Below, piece by piece: positions 1 to 5,158 of a stretch of 5,158 nucleotides of DNA (the first letter of the stretch is position 1; every line of letters starts with the position of its first letter). The notes beneath the pieces were generated by a model. That model worked only from the letters and a program-made list of their open reading frames with translations, was not told the origin of the DNA and made no database searches. Origin of the DNA: VGCC01 sp044375955 (GTDB lineage: Bacteria > Actinomycetota > Actinomycetes > S36-B12). The position numbers and the translations under genes were made by a program. Where the stretch lies: the NCBI GenBank assembly GCA_044375955.1, contig JBILLS010000064.1, positions 1-5,158 on the forward strand, read 5' to 3'.

Positions 1-1246
1 AGGCGGCCCGTGCTGCCTGCTTGTCTCCCCGGGGAGGTGTGGCGAACCACCGGCCCAGATCCCGCCCCACGACGGTCGAGACGATGCGCGCGATGGCGGG
101 GGTCCCTAGCACCTCCTTGGTCTGACACTCGAACTGTGGCTCCGGGAAACGTACGGAGACCACAGCTGTCAGCCCTTCGAGCGCATCGTCTTTCGCAATC
201 GGATCCTCACCCGACTTCACGAGCTTGGCGGCCTTGAGTTGCTCGTTGAGGACTTTGACGAGTGCTCTCTCGAATCCCGCCAGGTGCGTGCCGCCCTTCG
301 GAGTCTCTATGACATTGACGAAGGACCTGACGCACGTGTCATAGCCATCGTCCCATTGCAGTGCGATGTCCACGGAGACCTCGCGCTCGACCTCCTGGCT
401 GACCATGTGTCCCTTGCCGTCCAGCACCGGGACCGTCTCAGTGAAATGACCCGTGCCCGAGAGCCTGATCGTGCCGGTGACCGGCTCCCCGGAGCGGAGG
501 TGCTGGACATACTCGGTTATGCCGCCCTTGTGTCGAAAGGACTCGGTCGTATCCGCTCCATCCCGCTCGTCATGGAGGACCACTTCCAAGCCGGGAACGA
601 GGAAGGAGGTCTGGAGTGCGCGCGCAGAAAGCGCGGCCCAATCGAAGGCCGCATCGGAGGTGAAAACCTGAGGGTCTGGCCAGAACCGGATCCGCGTTCC
701 GGTTCGAGTGCGGGGAACCTTCGCCACTGAACCGAGGCCGCTCTTCCGAGTGAACCCGGCCTCCGGTCCTTCTGCATCGAACACTCCGGCAACGCCTCGC
801 CGAAAACTGATGGCATGGGTCTTTGCTGATCGGTCGACCTCGACGTCGAGTCGGGTCGAAAGGGCGTTGACCACTGAGGCGCCCACCCCATGCAGGCCAC
901 CGGATGCGGCGTAGGAACCTCCGCCGAACTTGCCGCCCGCATGCAATTTGGTCATTACTACCTCGACACCGGAGAGTCGGGTCTTCGGCTCGATGTCTAC
1001 GGGGATTCCCCGGCCGTTGTCCCCGATCGCGACCGATCCGTCGGGCTTGAGCGTGACCTCGATCCGTGTGCAGTGGCCGACGAGCGCCTCATCCACCGCG
1101 TTGTCGAATATCTCCCAGAGGCAATGCATCAAGCCCCGAGTGTCGTTCGACCCGATGTACATCCCGGGCCGCTTGCGGACTGCCTCCAAGCCCTCGAGGA
1201 CTGCGAGGTCCTTCGCCGAGTAGGAGTCAGTCGCCGCCCGCGCCAC
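1..1246 (-). CDS. parE: DNA topoisomerase IV subunit B (ParE/GyrB family), 3' part cut by window edge
   Basis: This is the ATPase subunit of a type IIA topoisomerase, which uses ATP to pass one DNA duplex through another in decatenation and supercoil control, paired with a GyrA/ParC subunit. The first 415 residues are present. The GHKL ATP site is intact: RKRPGMYIG (24-32), E45 and N49 in WEIFDNAVDEAL, D76 in GDNGRGIP, GGKFGGGSY (104-112) and the lid GGLHGVGASVVNAL (116-129). The transducer domain carries KGGTH (317-321) and the ATP-contacting QTK (375-377). The TOPRIM domain lies beyond base 1. The start is GTG at 1246-1244, the first start codon after an in-frame TAG at 1258-1256, with only a weak GGGG/AGG upstream. 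The sequence resembles the actinobacterial ParE paralogue found near the primary sigma gene more than canonical GyrB next to recF; that choice rests on remembered sequences and context, while family membership is near certain. It is divergent from the small gene at 1398. Confidence 0.93.
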   Translation of the reverse strand, partial: MARAATDSYSAKDLAVLEGLEAVRKRPGMYIGSNDTRGLMHCLWEIFDNAVDEALVGHCTRIEVTLKPDGSVAIGDNGRGIPVDIEPKTRLSGVEVVMTKLHAGGKFGGGSYAASGGLHGVGASVVNALSTRLDVEVDRSAKTHAISFRRGVAGVFDAEGPEAGFTRKSGLGSVAKVPRTRTGTRIRFWPDPQVFTSDAAFDWAALSARALQTSFLVPGLEVVLHDERDGADTTESFRHKGGITEYVQHLRSGEPVTGTIRLSGTGHFTETVPVLDGKGHMVSQEVEREVSVDIALQWDDGYDTCVRSFVNVIETPKGGTHLAGFERALVKVLNEQLKAAKLVKSGEDPIAKDDALEGLTAVVSVRFPEPQFECQTKEVLGTPAIARIVSTVVGRDLGRWFATPPRGDKQAARAA

Positions 1247-1397
1247 CGCCCCAACCTAGGTGCCGGGCGCCCCCTTGCCCCGGAACACGGCCGCATGTGC
1301 GCTTGTGAGGCTTCGGCCGTCGGCGAACTCCATCGGCGTGGCGCGCCGAATACCCGGGACCCGTGTAAGACTGTTGGAGTCCAGGAAGGGAGGTCCG
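1247..1397. other. Divergent intergenic region between parE and the DUF7455-like gene
   Basis: These 151 bases separate two divergently transcribed genes, so promoters for both should lie here. I found no convincing paired -35/-10 in either direction. The only -10-like word near the plus-strand gene is TAAGAC at 1366-1371, which lacks a recognisable -35 partner. On the minus strand a 25-codon frame (ATG 1333-1331, TAG 1258-1256) precedes parE in the same frame, but it has no ribosome binding site and may be chance. Confidence 0.5.
1384..1393 (+). promoter_or_regulatory. Ribosome binding site fixing the DUF7455-like start
   Basis: The purine run GGAAGGGAGG ends four bases before the ATG at 1398. 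The reading frame is open upstream to 1260, but this strong Shine-Dalgarno match and the N-terminus of the family as I remember it both favour the ATG at 1398. Confidence 0.75.
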
Positions 1398-1601
1398 ATG
1401 GGAACCTTGACGGCACCCACGCTGGGTGCGACGGACCGGTGTGATCGTTGCAATGCGCAGGCGTTTGTGCGTGTCGTTCTTCCGGGTGGTTCCGATCTGC
1501 TCTTCTGCGGCCACCACTGGGGCCACCACGAATCGGCGCTGCGACCCAAGGCTGAGGAGATCATCGACGAGCTCCACCGCCTCGCCGAGGCGACTCCCTA
1601 G
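1398..1601 (+). CDS. DUF7455-like small CxxC/CxHH protein
   Basis: This 67-residue protein has no known function. Visible features are a paired cysteine motif CDRC (C15, C18), a hydrophobic strand-like stretch AFVRVVLPGG (22-31), a second cluster FCGHH (C37, H39, H40) and an acidic amphipathic helix PKAEEIIDELHRLAE (50-64). The CxxC plus CxHH pattern suggests a small zinc-binding fold; metal binding is inferred. It resembles the family annotated as DUF7455, which I recall between parE and the primary sigma gene hrdB/sigA in Streptomyces and other actinomycetes, and the same arrangement is seen here. The start at 1398 is supported by a strong ribosome binding site. The gene is divergent from parE and convergent with sigA, and its TAG stop overlaps the sigA stop. 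Position alone suggests a link to transcription or DNA topology, but nothing in the sequence proves it. Confidence 0.85.
   Translation: MGTLTAPTLGATDRCDRCNAQAFVRVVLPGGSDLLFCGHHWGHHESALRPKAEEIIDELHRLAEATP
1598..1601. other. CTAG shared by two convergent stop codons
   Basis: The palindrome CTAG reads TAG on the plus strand at 1599-1601, ending the small gene, and TAG on the minus strand at 1600-1598, ending sigA. The coding regions therefore overlap by four bases with no intergenic space for a terminator. Confidence 0.95.
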
Positions 1602-3082
1602 TCCAGGTAGTCCCGAAGCACCTGGGATCGGGATGGGTGCCTGAGTTTCGACATGGTCTTGCTCTCGATCTGCCGAATGCGCTCACGCGTGACGCCGTAG
1701 ACCTTGCCGATCTCATCGAGGGTCTTGGGTTGACCATCGGTCAATCCGAATCGCATCCGCACCACGCCTGCCTCACGGTCGGACAGCGTGTCGAGCACTG
1801 ACTCCAATTGCTCCTGGAGCAGGGTGAACGAGACGGCGTCTGAGGGCACGATGGCCTCGGAGTCCTCGATGAGGTCACCGAACTCGCTATCCCCTTCCTC
1901 GCCGAGCGGTGTGTGCAGGGAAATGGGCTCGCGTCCGTACTTCTGCACCTCGACAACCTTTTCCGGGGTCATGTCCAACTCGCGGGCAAGTTCCTCGGGG
2001 GTCGGCTCACGCCCCAGGTCCTGGAGCATCTGTCGCTGCACCCGCGCCAACTTGTTGATGACCTCGACCATGTGCACGGGAATGCGGATGGTTCGGGCTT
2101 GGTCGGCCATCGCCCTGGTGATGGCCTGTCGGATCCACCACGTTGCATAGGTCGAAAACTTGTAGCCCTTGGTGTAGTCGAACTTCTCCACAGCTCGAAT
2201 CAGACCCAGGTTCCCCTCTTGGATCAGATCCAAGAACAGCATTCCGCGACCCGTGTACCGCTTGGCCAGCGAGACCACTAGTCGAAGGTTCGCTTCCAGG
2301 AGGTGATTCTTCGCACGTCGCCCGTCCGTTGCGATCCACTCCAGATCACGACGGGATTTCTTGTCCAACTTCTTGGTCTCGTTCAAGACCTCTTCGGCGA
2401 ACAGGCCCGCTTCGATGCGCTTGGCCAGCTCCACCTCCTGCTCGGCGTTGAGGAGAGGCACCTTGCCGATCTGCTTGAGGTAGTCCTTGACCGGGTCGGC
2501 CGTTGCGCCGGCAACGGTGACTGTCTGTACCGGTTCGTCGGTATCGTCGACGTCGGAAATGACAAACTCCGCCGATTCCTCGGCGGGAGGCGGAACGCTC
2601 TCCTCCTCGTCCTCCTCGTCTACTTTGGCGAGCTCGACCTCGAGCTCTGCTTCGAGCTCAGCCTCAAGGTCAGCGGCCTTCTCTAAGTCGACGTCCTCGT
2701 CTTCAAGCTCGATGCCCTCCTCATCGAGTTCGACAACTGTGCGTGTCGACTCCTTGGCCGCCTTACCTGCGCGCTTCCCCTCGACCGGTGCCGATGCCTT
2801 CTTCGCCGGCTGAACTGCTGCCTTCGCGGCGGGCTTCGGGGTCACCTTCTTCGCGGCAGGTTTGGCCGCTGCGGGTTTGGACGGCTTCCTGGCGGCAGAC
2901 TTGGCCTGCTTCTTCGGTACGGACTTCGTAGGGGCCTTCTTGGGCGGTGACTTCTTGGCAGGGGCCTTCTTGGGCGGTGACTTCTTGGTCGGGGCCTTCC
3001 CGGCGCCCTTGGCCGCACCCTTCGTCGCCGCCCCCTTCTTCACGGCAGGCTTCTTGCCCACTGGTGTGGCGGCACGTGGCAT
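1598..3082 (-). CDS. sigA: RNA polymerase primary sigma factor (sigma-70 group 1)
   Basis: This 494-residue protein directs RNA polymerase to housekeeping promoters; it is called sigA, rpoD or hrdB depending on genus. Residues 1-110 are Lys/Ala/Pro-rich (31 Lys, one acidic residue). Residues 111-185 are strongly acidic (34 Asp/Glu). Region 1.2 starts at DPVKDYLKQIGKVPLL (196-211). Region 2 covers about 257-330, including NLRLVVSLAKRYTGRG (265-280) and the promoter-melting motif YKFSTYATWWIRQAI (307-321). Region 3 follows from IRIPVHMVEVINKL (332-345). Region 4 has DTLSDREAGVVRMRFGL (431-447) and the -35-binding helix-turn-helix LDEIGKVYGVTRERIRQIE (455-473). The C-terminus RDYLD is typical. 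I chose the ATG at 3082-3080 because it has a good ribosome binding site and gives the usual basic N-terminus; the frame is open to 3418, but that part overlaps the upstream gene and looks non-coding. A GTG ten codons... nine codons upstream is possible but poorly placed for ribosome binding. Confidence 0.97.
   Translation of the reverse strand: MPRAATPVGKKPAVKKGAATKGAAKGAGKAPTKKSPPKKAPAKKSPPKKAPTKSVPKKQAKSAARKPSKPAAAKPAAKKVTPKPAAKAAVQPAKKASAPVEGKRAGKAAKESTRTVVELDEEGIELEDEDVDLEKAADLEAELEAELEVELAKVDEEDEEESVPPPAEESAEFVISDVDDTDEPVQTVTVAGATADPVKDYLKQIGKVPLLNAEQEVELAKRIEAGLFAEEVLNETKKLDKKSRRDLEWIATDGRRAKNHLLEANLRLVVSLAKRYTGRGMLFLDLIQEGNLGLIRAVEKFDYTKGYKFSTYATWWIRQAITRAMADQARTIRIPVHMVEVINKLARVQRQMLQDLGREPTPEELARELDMTPEKVVEVQKYGREPISLHTPLGEEGDSEFGDLIEDSEAIVPSDAVSFTLLQEQLESVLDTLSDREAGVVRMRFGLTDGQPKTLDEIGKVYGVTRERIRQIESKTMSKLRHPSRSQVLRDYLD
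2931..2999 (-). repeat. 30-bp tandem repeat inside the sigA N-terminal region
   Basis: Two 30-base copies (2931-2960 and 2961-2990) differ only in their last two bases, followed by nine bases of a third copy (2991-2999). They encode the decapeptides KKSPPKKAPA and KKSPPKKAPT, with part of a third, in the Lys-rich N-terminus of the sigma factor. The near identity at DNA level, beyond what the protein requires, points to recent slippage or unequal duplication. The unit is a multiple of three, so copy-number change keeps the frame. Confidence 0.92.
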
Positions 3083-3088
3083 GCGGCT

Positions 3089-3099
3089 CTCCGTCCTTT
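3089..3099 (-). promoter_or_regulatory. Ribosome binding site fixing the sigA start
   Basis: Reading the minus strand, AAGGACGGAG precedes the ATG, with GGAG (3092-3089) ending six bases before it. This selects the ATG at 3082 over the long upstream extension of the same frame and over the nearby in-frame GTG at about 3109. Confidence 0.75.
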
Positions 3100-3113
3100 T
3101 CTCCACGACGTAA

Positions 3114-3143
3114 GCCCGTGTCAAGCCATGTGGCCTGCCGGGC
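3114..3143 (-). terminator. Imperfect hairpin between the PKD-protein gene and sigA
   Basis: On the minus strand an outer 5-bp stem GCCCG/CGGGC encloses an inner 6-bp stem CAGGCC/GGCTTG (one G-T pair) with loop ACAT; the two stems are separated by an internal loop of one and three bases. It begins 17 bases after the stop codon of the secreted-protein gene and ends about 30 bases before the sigA ATG. There is no T-tract, which is common for actinobacterial terminators. It could end the upstream transcript, act as a structured sigA leader, or simply be GC-rich pairing. It contains the isolated TTGACA at 3124-3119. Confidence 0.4.
3119..3124 (-). promoter_or_regulatory. TTGACA, possible -35 element upstream of sigA
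   Basis: A perfect match to the sigma-70 -35 consensus lies 36 bases before the sigA ATG on the minus strand. At spacings of 16 to 18 bases downstream the sequence is purine-rich (around GAAAAG) and offers no -10-like TANNNT. A start site at normal distance would leave a leader too short to hold the ribosome binding site. It may therefore be chance, or part of a promoter read by a sigma factor with a different -10. Confidence 0.2.
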
Positions 3144-3159
3144 ACCGTCAGTCTGCCAC

Positions 3160-3960
3160 CTACCGTCCGGGAGACTCCGGGCGGGTCAGAACTGCGCGCG
3201 CCTGGCCGATGACGACCTGTATCTGGGATTCCTGGCGAATCGTTGGGAGTGCGAACGGCCCCAATCCATCGGCGGTGTAGGTACCACTCCATACCGTGGT
3301 CACGGTGATGTTCCGTGCTCCGGGCGTCCGGTAGGTGTGCGCGACGGACATGTCCGGAAATGATCCCCCGGGGGAGGTGGTCGTGAGACGTGACCCGGGA
3401 CCGAAATCCCATGTCCACGTGGGAGCCACGTGGAGTTGGACGTCCACGCCGAGCAGCGCTTCATTCCACCCCGGGTGCGGTCCACCCTGACCACTGGCGC
3501 ACACGAGAGGGAGTTGTGTCACGGCACCCCGTGGCGGCTCGCACGACGGTGACTGCCCGGGCACCCGGCGCTCGAAGCGCTCGCGCACCTCGGTTCCCAC
3601 GCGCCTGGCGTCCACGATGTCGTTTTCCGCCAGACAGACCAGGCCTCGGTCCTCCCACGGTTCACCCCGGTGGGTGAACCACAGACGCAGCAGACGACGC
3701 CCGGCTGGGCACCCCCGCACGACACTGGTGCAACCCTCGCCTGTCCGATCAGGATCGGAGATGCATGGTTCAGCAAAGCGCCACGCGCAGTCCTCGCACT
3801 CGCTCAATTGCCGACGTGTGGTGGCATCAACCGAGGCTGGGGTGATGATCGCGTGCGTGCCCACGTACCTGTCCTGCTCGACGATAACGTCGACCGCCCG
3901 TACGGGTGGCGCAGCGACTACCAGAGCCCCGAGGATGGCCACGATGATCCGCCCGCGCAT
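3160..3960 (-). CDS. Secreted PKD-domain-like protein of unknown function
   Basis: This 266-residue protein begins MRGR followed by the hydrophobic stretch IIVAILGALVVAAPP and a VRA site, a Sec signal peptide probably cleaved after residue 22. The mature protein has eight cysteines (55, 58, 66, 77, 84, 109, 140, 154), suggesting disulfides outside the cell. Residues about 168-228 look like a PKD-type beta-sandwich: VDVQLHVAPTWTWDFGPGS, then VAHTYRTPGARNITVTTVWSGTY. The usual WDFGDG turn is WDFGPG here. No LPXTG signal, C-terminal membrane helix or catalytic motif is visible, so it is probably released or held by partners. The layout matches PKD-containing extracellular proteins of actinomycetes with no known role. 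The ATG at 3960 was chosen because it places the signal peptide at the N-terminus; the longer frame to 4080 overlaps metX. The gene follows metX by 61 bases on the same strand, with no functional link evident. Confidence 0.85.
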   Translation of the reverse strand: MRGRIIVAILGALVVAAPPVRAVDVIVEQDRYVGTHAIITPASVDATTRRQLSECEDCAWRFAEPCISDPDRTGEGCTSVVRGCPAGRRLLRLWFTHRGEPWEDRGLVCLAENDIVDARRVGTEVRERFERRVPGQSPSCEPPRGAVTQLPLVCASGQGGPHPGWNEALLGVDVQLHVAPTWTWDFGPGSRLTTTSPGGSFPDMSVAHTYRTPGARNITVTTVWSGTYTADGLGPFALPTIRQESQIQVVIGQARAVLTRPESPGR

Positions 3961-3966
3961 GCCTGG

Positions 3967-3972
3967 ACGGTA
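3967..3972 (-). promoter_or_regulatory. Candidate -10 box for a leaderless PKD-protein mRNA
   Basis: TACCGT (minus strand, fits TANNNT) ends exactly six bases before the ATG at 3960, the spacing expected if transcription begins at the A of the start codon. No Shine-Dalgarno sequence lies upstream of this ATG. Leaderless mRNAs are common in actinobacteria. The matching -35 region (TTCCAC at a 17-base spacing) is poor, as is often the case for such promoters. Confidence 0.4.
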
Positions 3973-4021
3973 GGTCGACCGCGAGTCCGGTGGAAGCCCC
4001 CGGAGATCGCCTGTGGATATC

Positions 4022-5158
4022 TCAGGCTGACAGCCGCTCGGGGTCGCCGATCCGCGCAATGGCGTGGGCGACGAAACCACCGACCTGGTCCTTCTCCACG
4101 AGGAACCCGTCGTGTCCGTACGGGGAGCGGAGGATGTGCAGTCGGTCGGCTCCCGGGGTGAGTGAGACGAGTTCCTCCTGCAGTCGGATCGGGAACAGGC
4201 GGTCGCTGTCGATTCCGACCACGGTCAGGGGCTGCTCGATTCCGGAGAGTGCGCTCGCGACGCCCCCGCGGCCCTGCCCCACATCGAAGAGGCTCATGGC
4301 GCGCGTCAACGCTATGTAGGTATTCGCATCGAAGCGTCGGGCGAGCTTGTCTGCATGGTGGTCTAGGTATGACTGCACGGCGAAGCGTCCCCCCGCTGCC
4401 GGATCCTCTTCCCCCTGCACATCGCGGCCGAATCGCACATCGAGTTCGGTCTCACTTCGGTAGGTGAGGTGCGCCACCATGCGGGCGACGCCCATTCCCC
4501 GATGCGGACCGTTACCGGGCTCGGCGTCGTAGAAGTCTCCCCCGCGAAAGGCGGGGTCGGACTCGATGGCGGCGATCTGCGCGTGGTGGGTGCCGATCTG
4601 ATCCGCCGTCACGGCGGCCGTGGATCCCAGTACGAGCCCGCTCCGAACTCGGCCCGGGTACGCGACCATCCACTCGAGGACACGCATTCCGCCGAGGGAT
4701 GGACCGAGCATCAATGCCCACGATTCGATCCCGAGCTGATCTGCGAGCCTGCGCTCCACCTCCACCATGTCTGCGACGGTGATGACCGGGAACCGACTAC
4801 CCCACGGCCGGCCATCGGGTGCGATGCTGGCGGGTCCGGTGGTTCCCATGCACCCGCCCAGGACGTTGGCGCAGACGACGAACCACCGATCGGTGTCAAC
4901 CGGTGCGCCGGGCCCTACGAGGCCCTCCCACCAGCCCCCTGTCGGGTGGCCGGGACCCGGGGCGCCTGCCACGTGCGAATCACCGGTGAGAGCATGCGCG
5001 ACGTAGACGGCATTCGTCCTATCGGCATTCAACGTTCCCCATGTCTCGTAGGCAACCCGCACGTTCGGGATCACCACCCCCGACGCCGTCACGAGGTCAC
5101 CGGCGCCGGCGAACAGGCGATCGCCGACGGGGTCGTCCTCCCGCCACGCTGCGGTGGC
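4022..5158 (-). CDS. metX: Homoserine O-acetyltransferase, 5' end cut by window edge
   Basis: This alpha/beta-hydrolase-fold enzyme transfers acetyl from acetyl-CoA to L-homoserine, giving O-acetyl-L-homoserine for methionine biosynthesis in the cytoplasm. The window holds 378 residues and the stop. The frame stays open to the right edge, and the 22 residues before the in-window GTG at 5092 (including AWREDDPVGDR) look like the usual MetX N-terminus, so that GTG is not the true start. Landmarks in fragment numbering are VRVAYETWG (33-41), NAVYVAHALTGDSH (49-62), NVLGGCMGTTGP (98-109), the nucleophile Ser154 in LGPSLGGM, Asp319 in GIDSDRLFP and His349 in YGHDGF, which make a complete triad. 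Most of the expected family length is present. Specificity for acetyl rather than succinyl transfer is inherited from the family annotation; the residues here do not prove it. A sulfhydrylase gene (metY/metZ type) often lies just upstream, which would be off the right edge. Confidence 0.94.
   Translation of the reverse strand, partial: ATAAWREDDPVGDRLFAGAGDLVTASGVVIPNVRVAYETWGTLNADRTNAVYVAHALTGDSHVAGAPGPGHPTGGWWEGLVGPGAPVDTDRWFVVCANVLGGCMGTTGPASIAPDGRPWGSRFPVITVADMVEVERRLADQLGIESWALMLGPSLGGMRVLEWMVAYPGRVRSGLVLGSTAAVTADQIGTHHAQIAAIESDPAFRGGDFYDAEPGNGPHRGMGVARMVAHLTYRSETELDVRFGRDVQGEEDPAAGGRFAVQSYLDHHADKLARRFDANTYIALTRAMSLFDVGQGRGGVASALSGIEQPLTVVGIDSDRLFPIRLQEELVSLTPGADRLHILRSPYGHDGFLVEKDQVGGFVAHAIARIGDPERLSA

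Noticed and set aside
239..730. 163-codon plus-strand frame opposite parE
   Set aside because: It is antisense to strongly conserved ATPase and transducer sequence, and its translation resembles no family I know.
1282..1307. GGAAC as an ECF sigma -35 element in the divergent region
   Set aside because: No suitable -10 (CGTT/GTTG type) follows at 16 to 18 bases.
1227..1577. 116-codon minus-strand frame across the small gene
   Set aside because: It is antisense to the DUF7455-like gene and runs into parE out of frame; no family resemblance.
1618..1639. GCACC/GGTGC inverted repeat as a terminator for the small gene
   Set aside because: Only five base pairs with a twelve-base loop, and it lies within conserved sigA codons.
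2487..2813. Serine-rich plus-strand frame
   Set aside because: The serine runs are simply the complement of the Glu/Asp codons in the acidic region of sigA.
3083..3418. N-terminal extension of the sigA frame by 112 codons
   Set aside because: It overlaps the secreted-protein gene in another frame, lacks sigma-like sequence, and the ATG at 3082 has a good ribosome binding site.
3973..3980. Palindrome GGTCGACC as an operator
   Set aside because: A single 8-base palindrome is expected by chance in GC-rich DNA and there is no second copy nearby.
4007..4029. Inverted repeat around GATATC at the metX stop
   Set aside because: The pairing is short and interrupted, leaves no loop, and has no T-tract; too weak to call a terminator.
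3961..4080. Upstream extension of the secreted-protein frame into metX
   Set aside because: It would bury the signal peptide 40 residues inside the protein and overlap the conserved end of metX.
3670..4161. 163-codon plus-strand frame opposite the secreted-protein gene and metX
   Set aside because: It spans two real genes and their gap with no ribosome binding site or recognisable domain; it is a GC-rich shadow frame.

Overview
The window is a compact, GC-rich piece of chromosome from an actinomycete (Actinomycetota). Three things point to this. The primary sigma factor has the Lys/Ala/Pro-rich plus acidic N-terminal extension typical of actinobacterial SigA/HrdB. It sits beside a ParE-type topoisomerase subunit and a tiny CxxC/CxHH protein, an arrangement I recall from Streptomyces and relatives. 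A secreted PKD-type protein of a style I associate with Actinobacteria (for example Micrococcales, Kineosporiales, Nocardioidaceae) lies next door. Genus cannot be fixed from sequence reading alone.

Layout, left to right. (1) <1-1246, minus: 5' part of parE (type IIA topoisomerase subunit B), covering the GHKL ATPase and transducer domains; the TOPRIM part lies off the left edge. (2) 1247-1397: divergent intergenic region serving parE and the small gene. (3) 1398-1601, plus: 67-residue DUF7455-like putative metal-binding protein. (4) 1598-3082, minus: sigA, the primary sigma-70 factor, convergent with (3); the two genes share a CTAG that is a TAG stop on both strands. (5) 3083-3159: short leader containing a hairpin, an isolated TTGACA and the sigA ribosome binding site. 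(6) 3160-3960, minus: secreted cysteine-containing protein with a PKD-like fold, possibly translated from a leaderless mRNA. (7) 4022->5158, minus: metX, homoserine O-acetyltransferase, whose first codons lie off the right edge. No non-coding stretch exceeds 151 bases. I see no rRNA, tRNA, CRISPR, insertion sequence or phage sequence.

The minus-strand genes run metX, PKD protein, sigA and may be partly co-transcribed (gaps of 61 and 77 bases). The functions are mostly housekeeping: methionine biosynthesis, transcription initiation and DNA topology. Three genes belong to well-known families. The PKD-type protein and the DUF7455-like protein are the uncharacterised members. I find no strong sign of a new multi-gene system. 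The points worth a second look are the convergent stop overlap, the possible leaderless promoter, the hairpin before sigA and the charge-segregated, repeat-containing sigma N-terminus.
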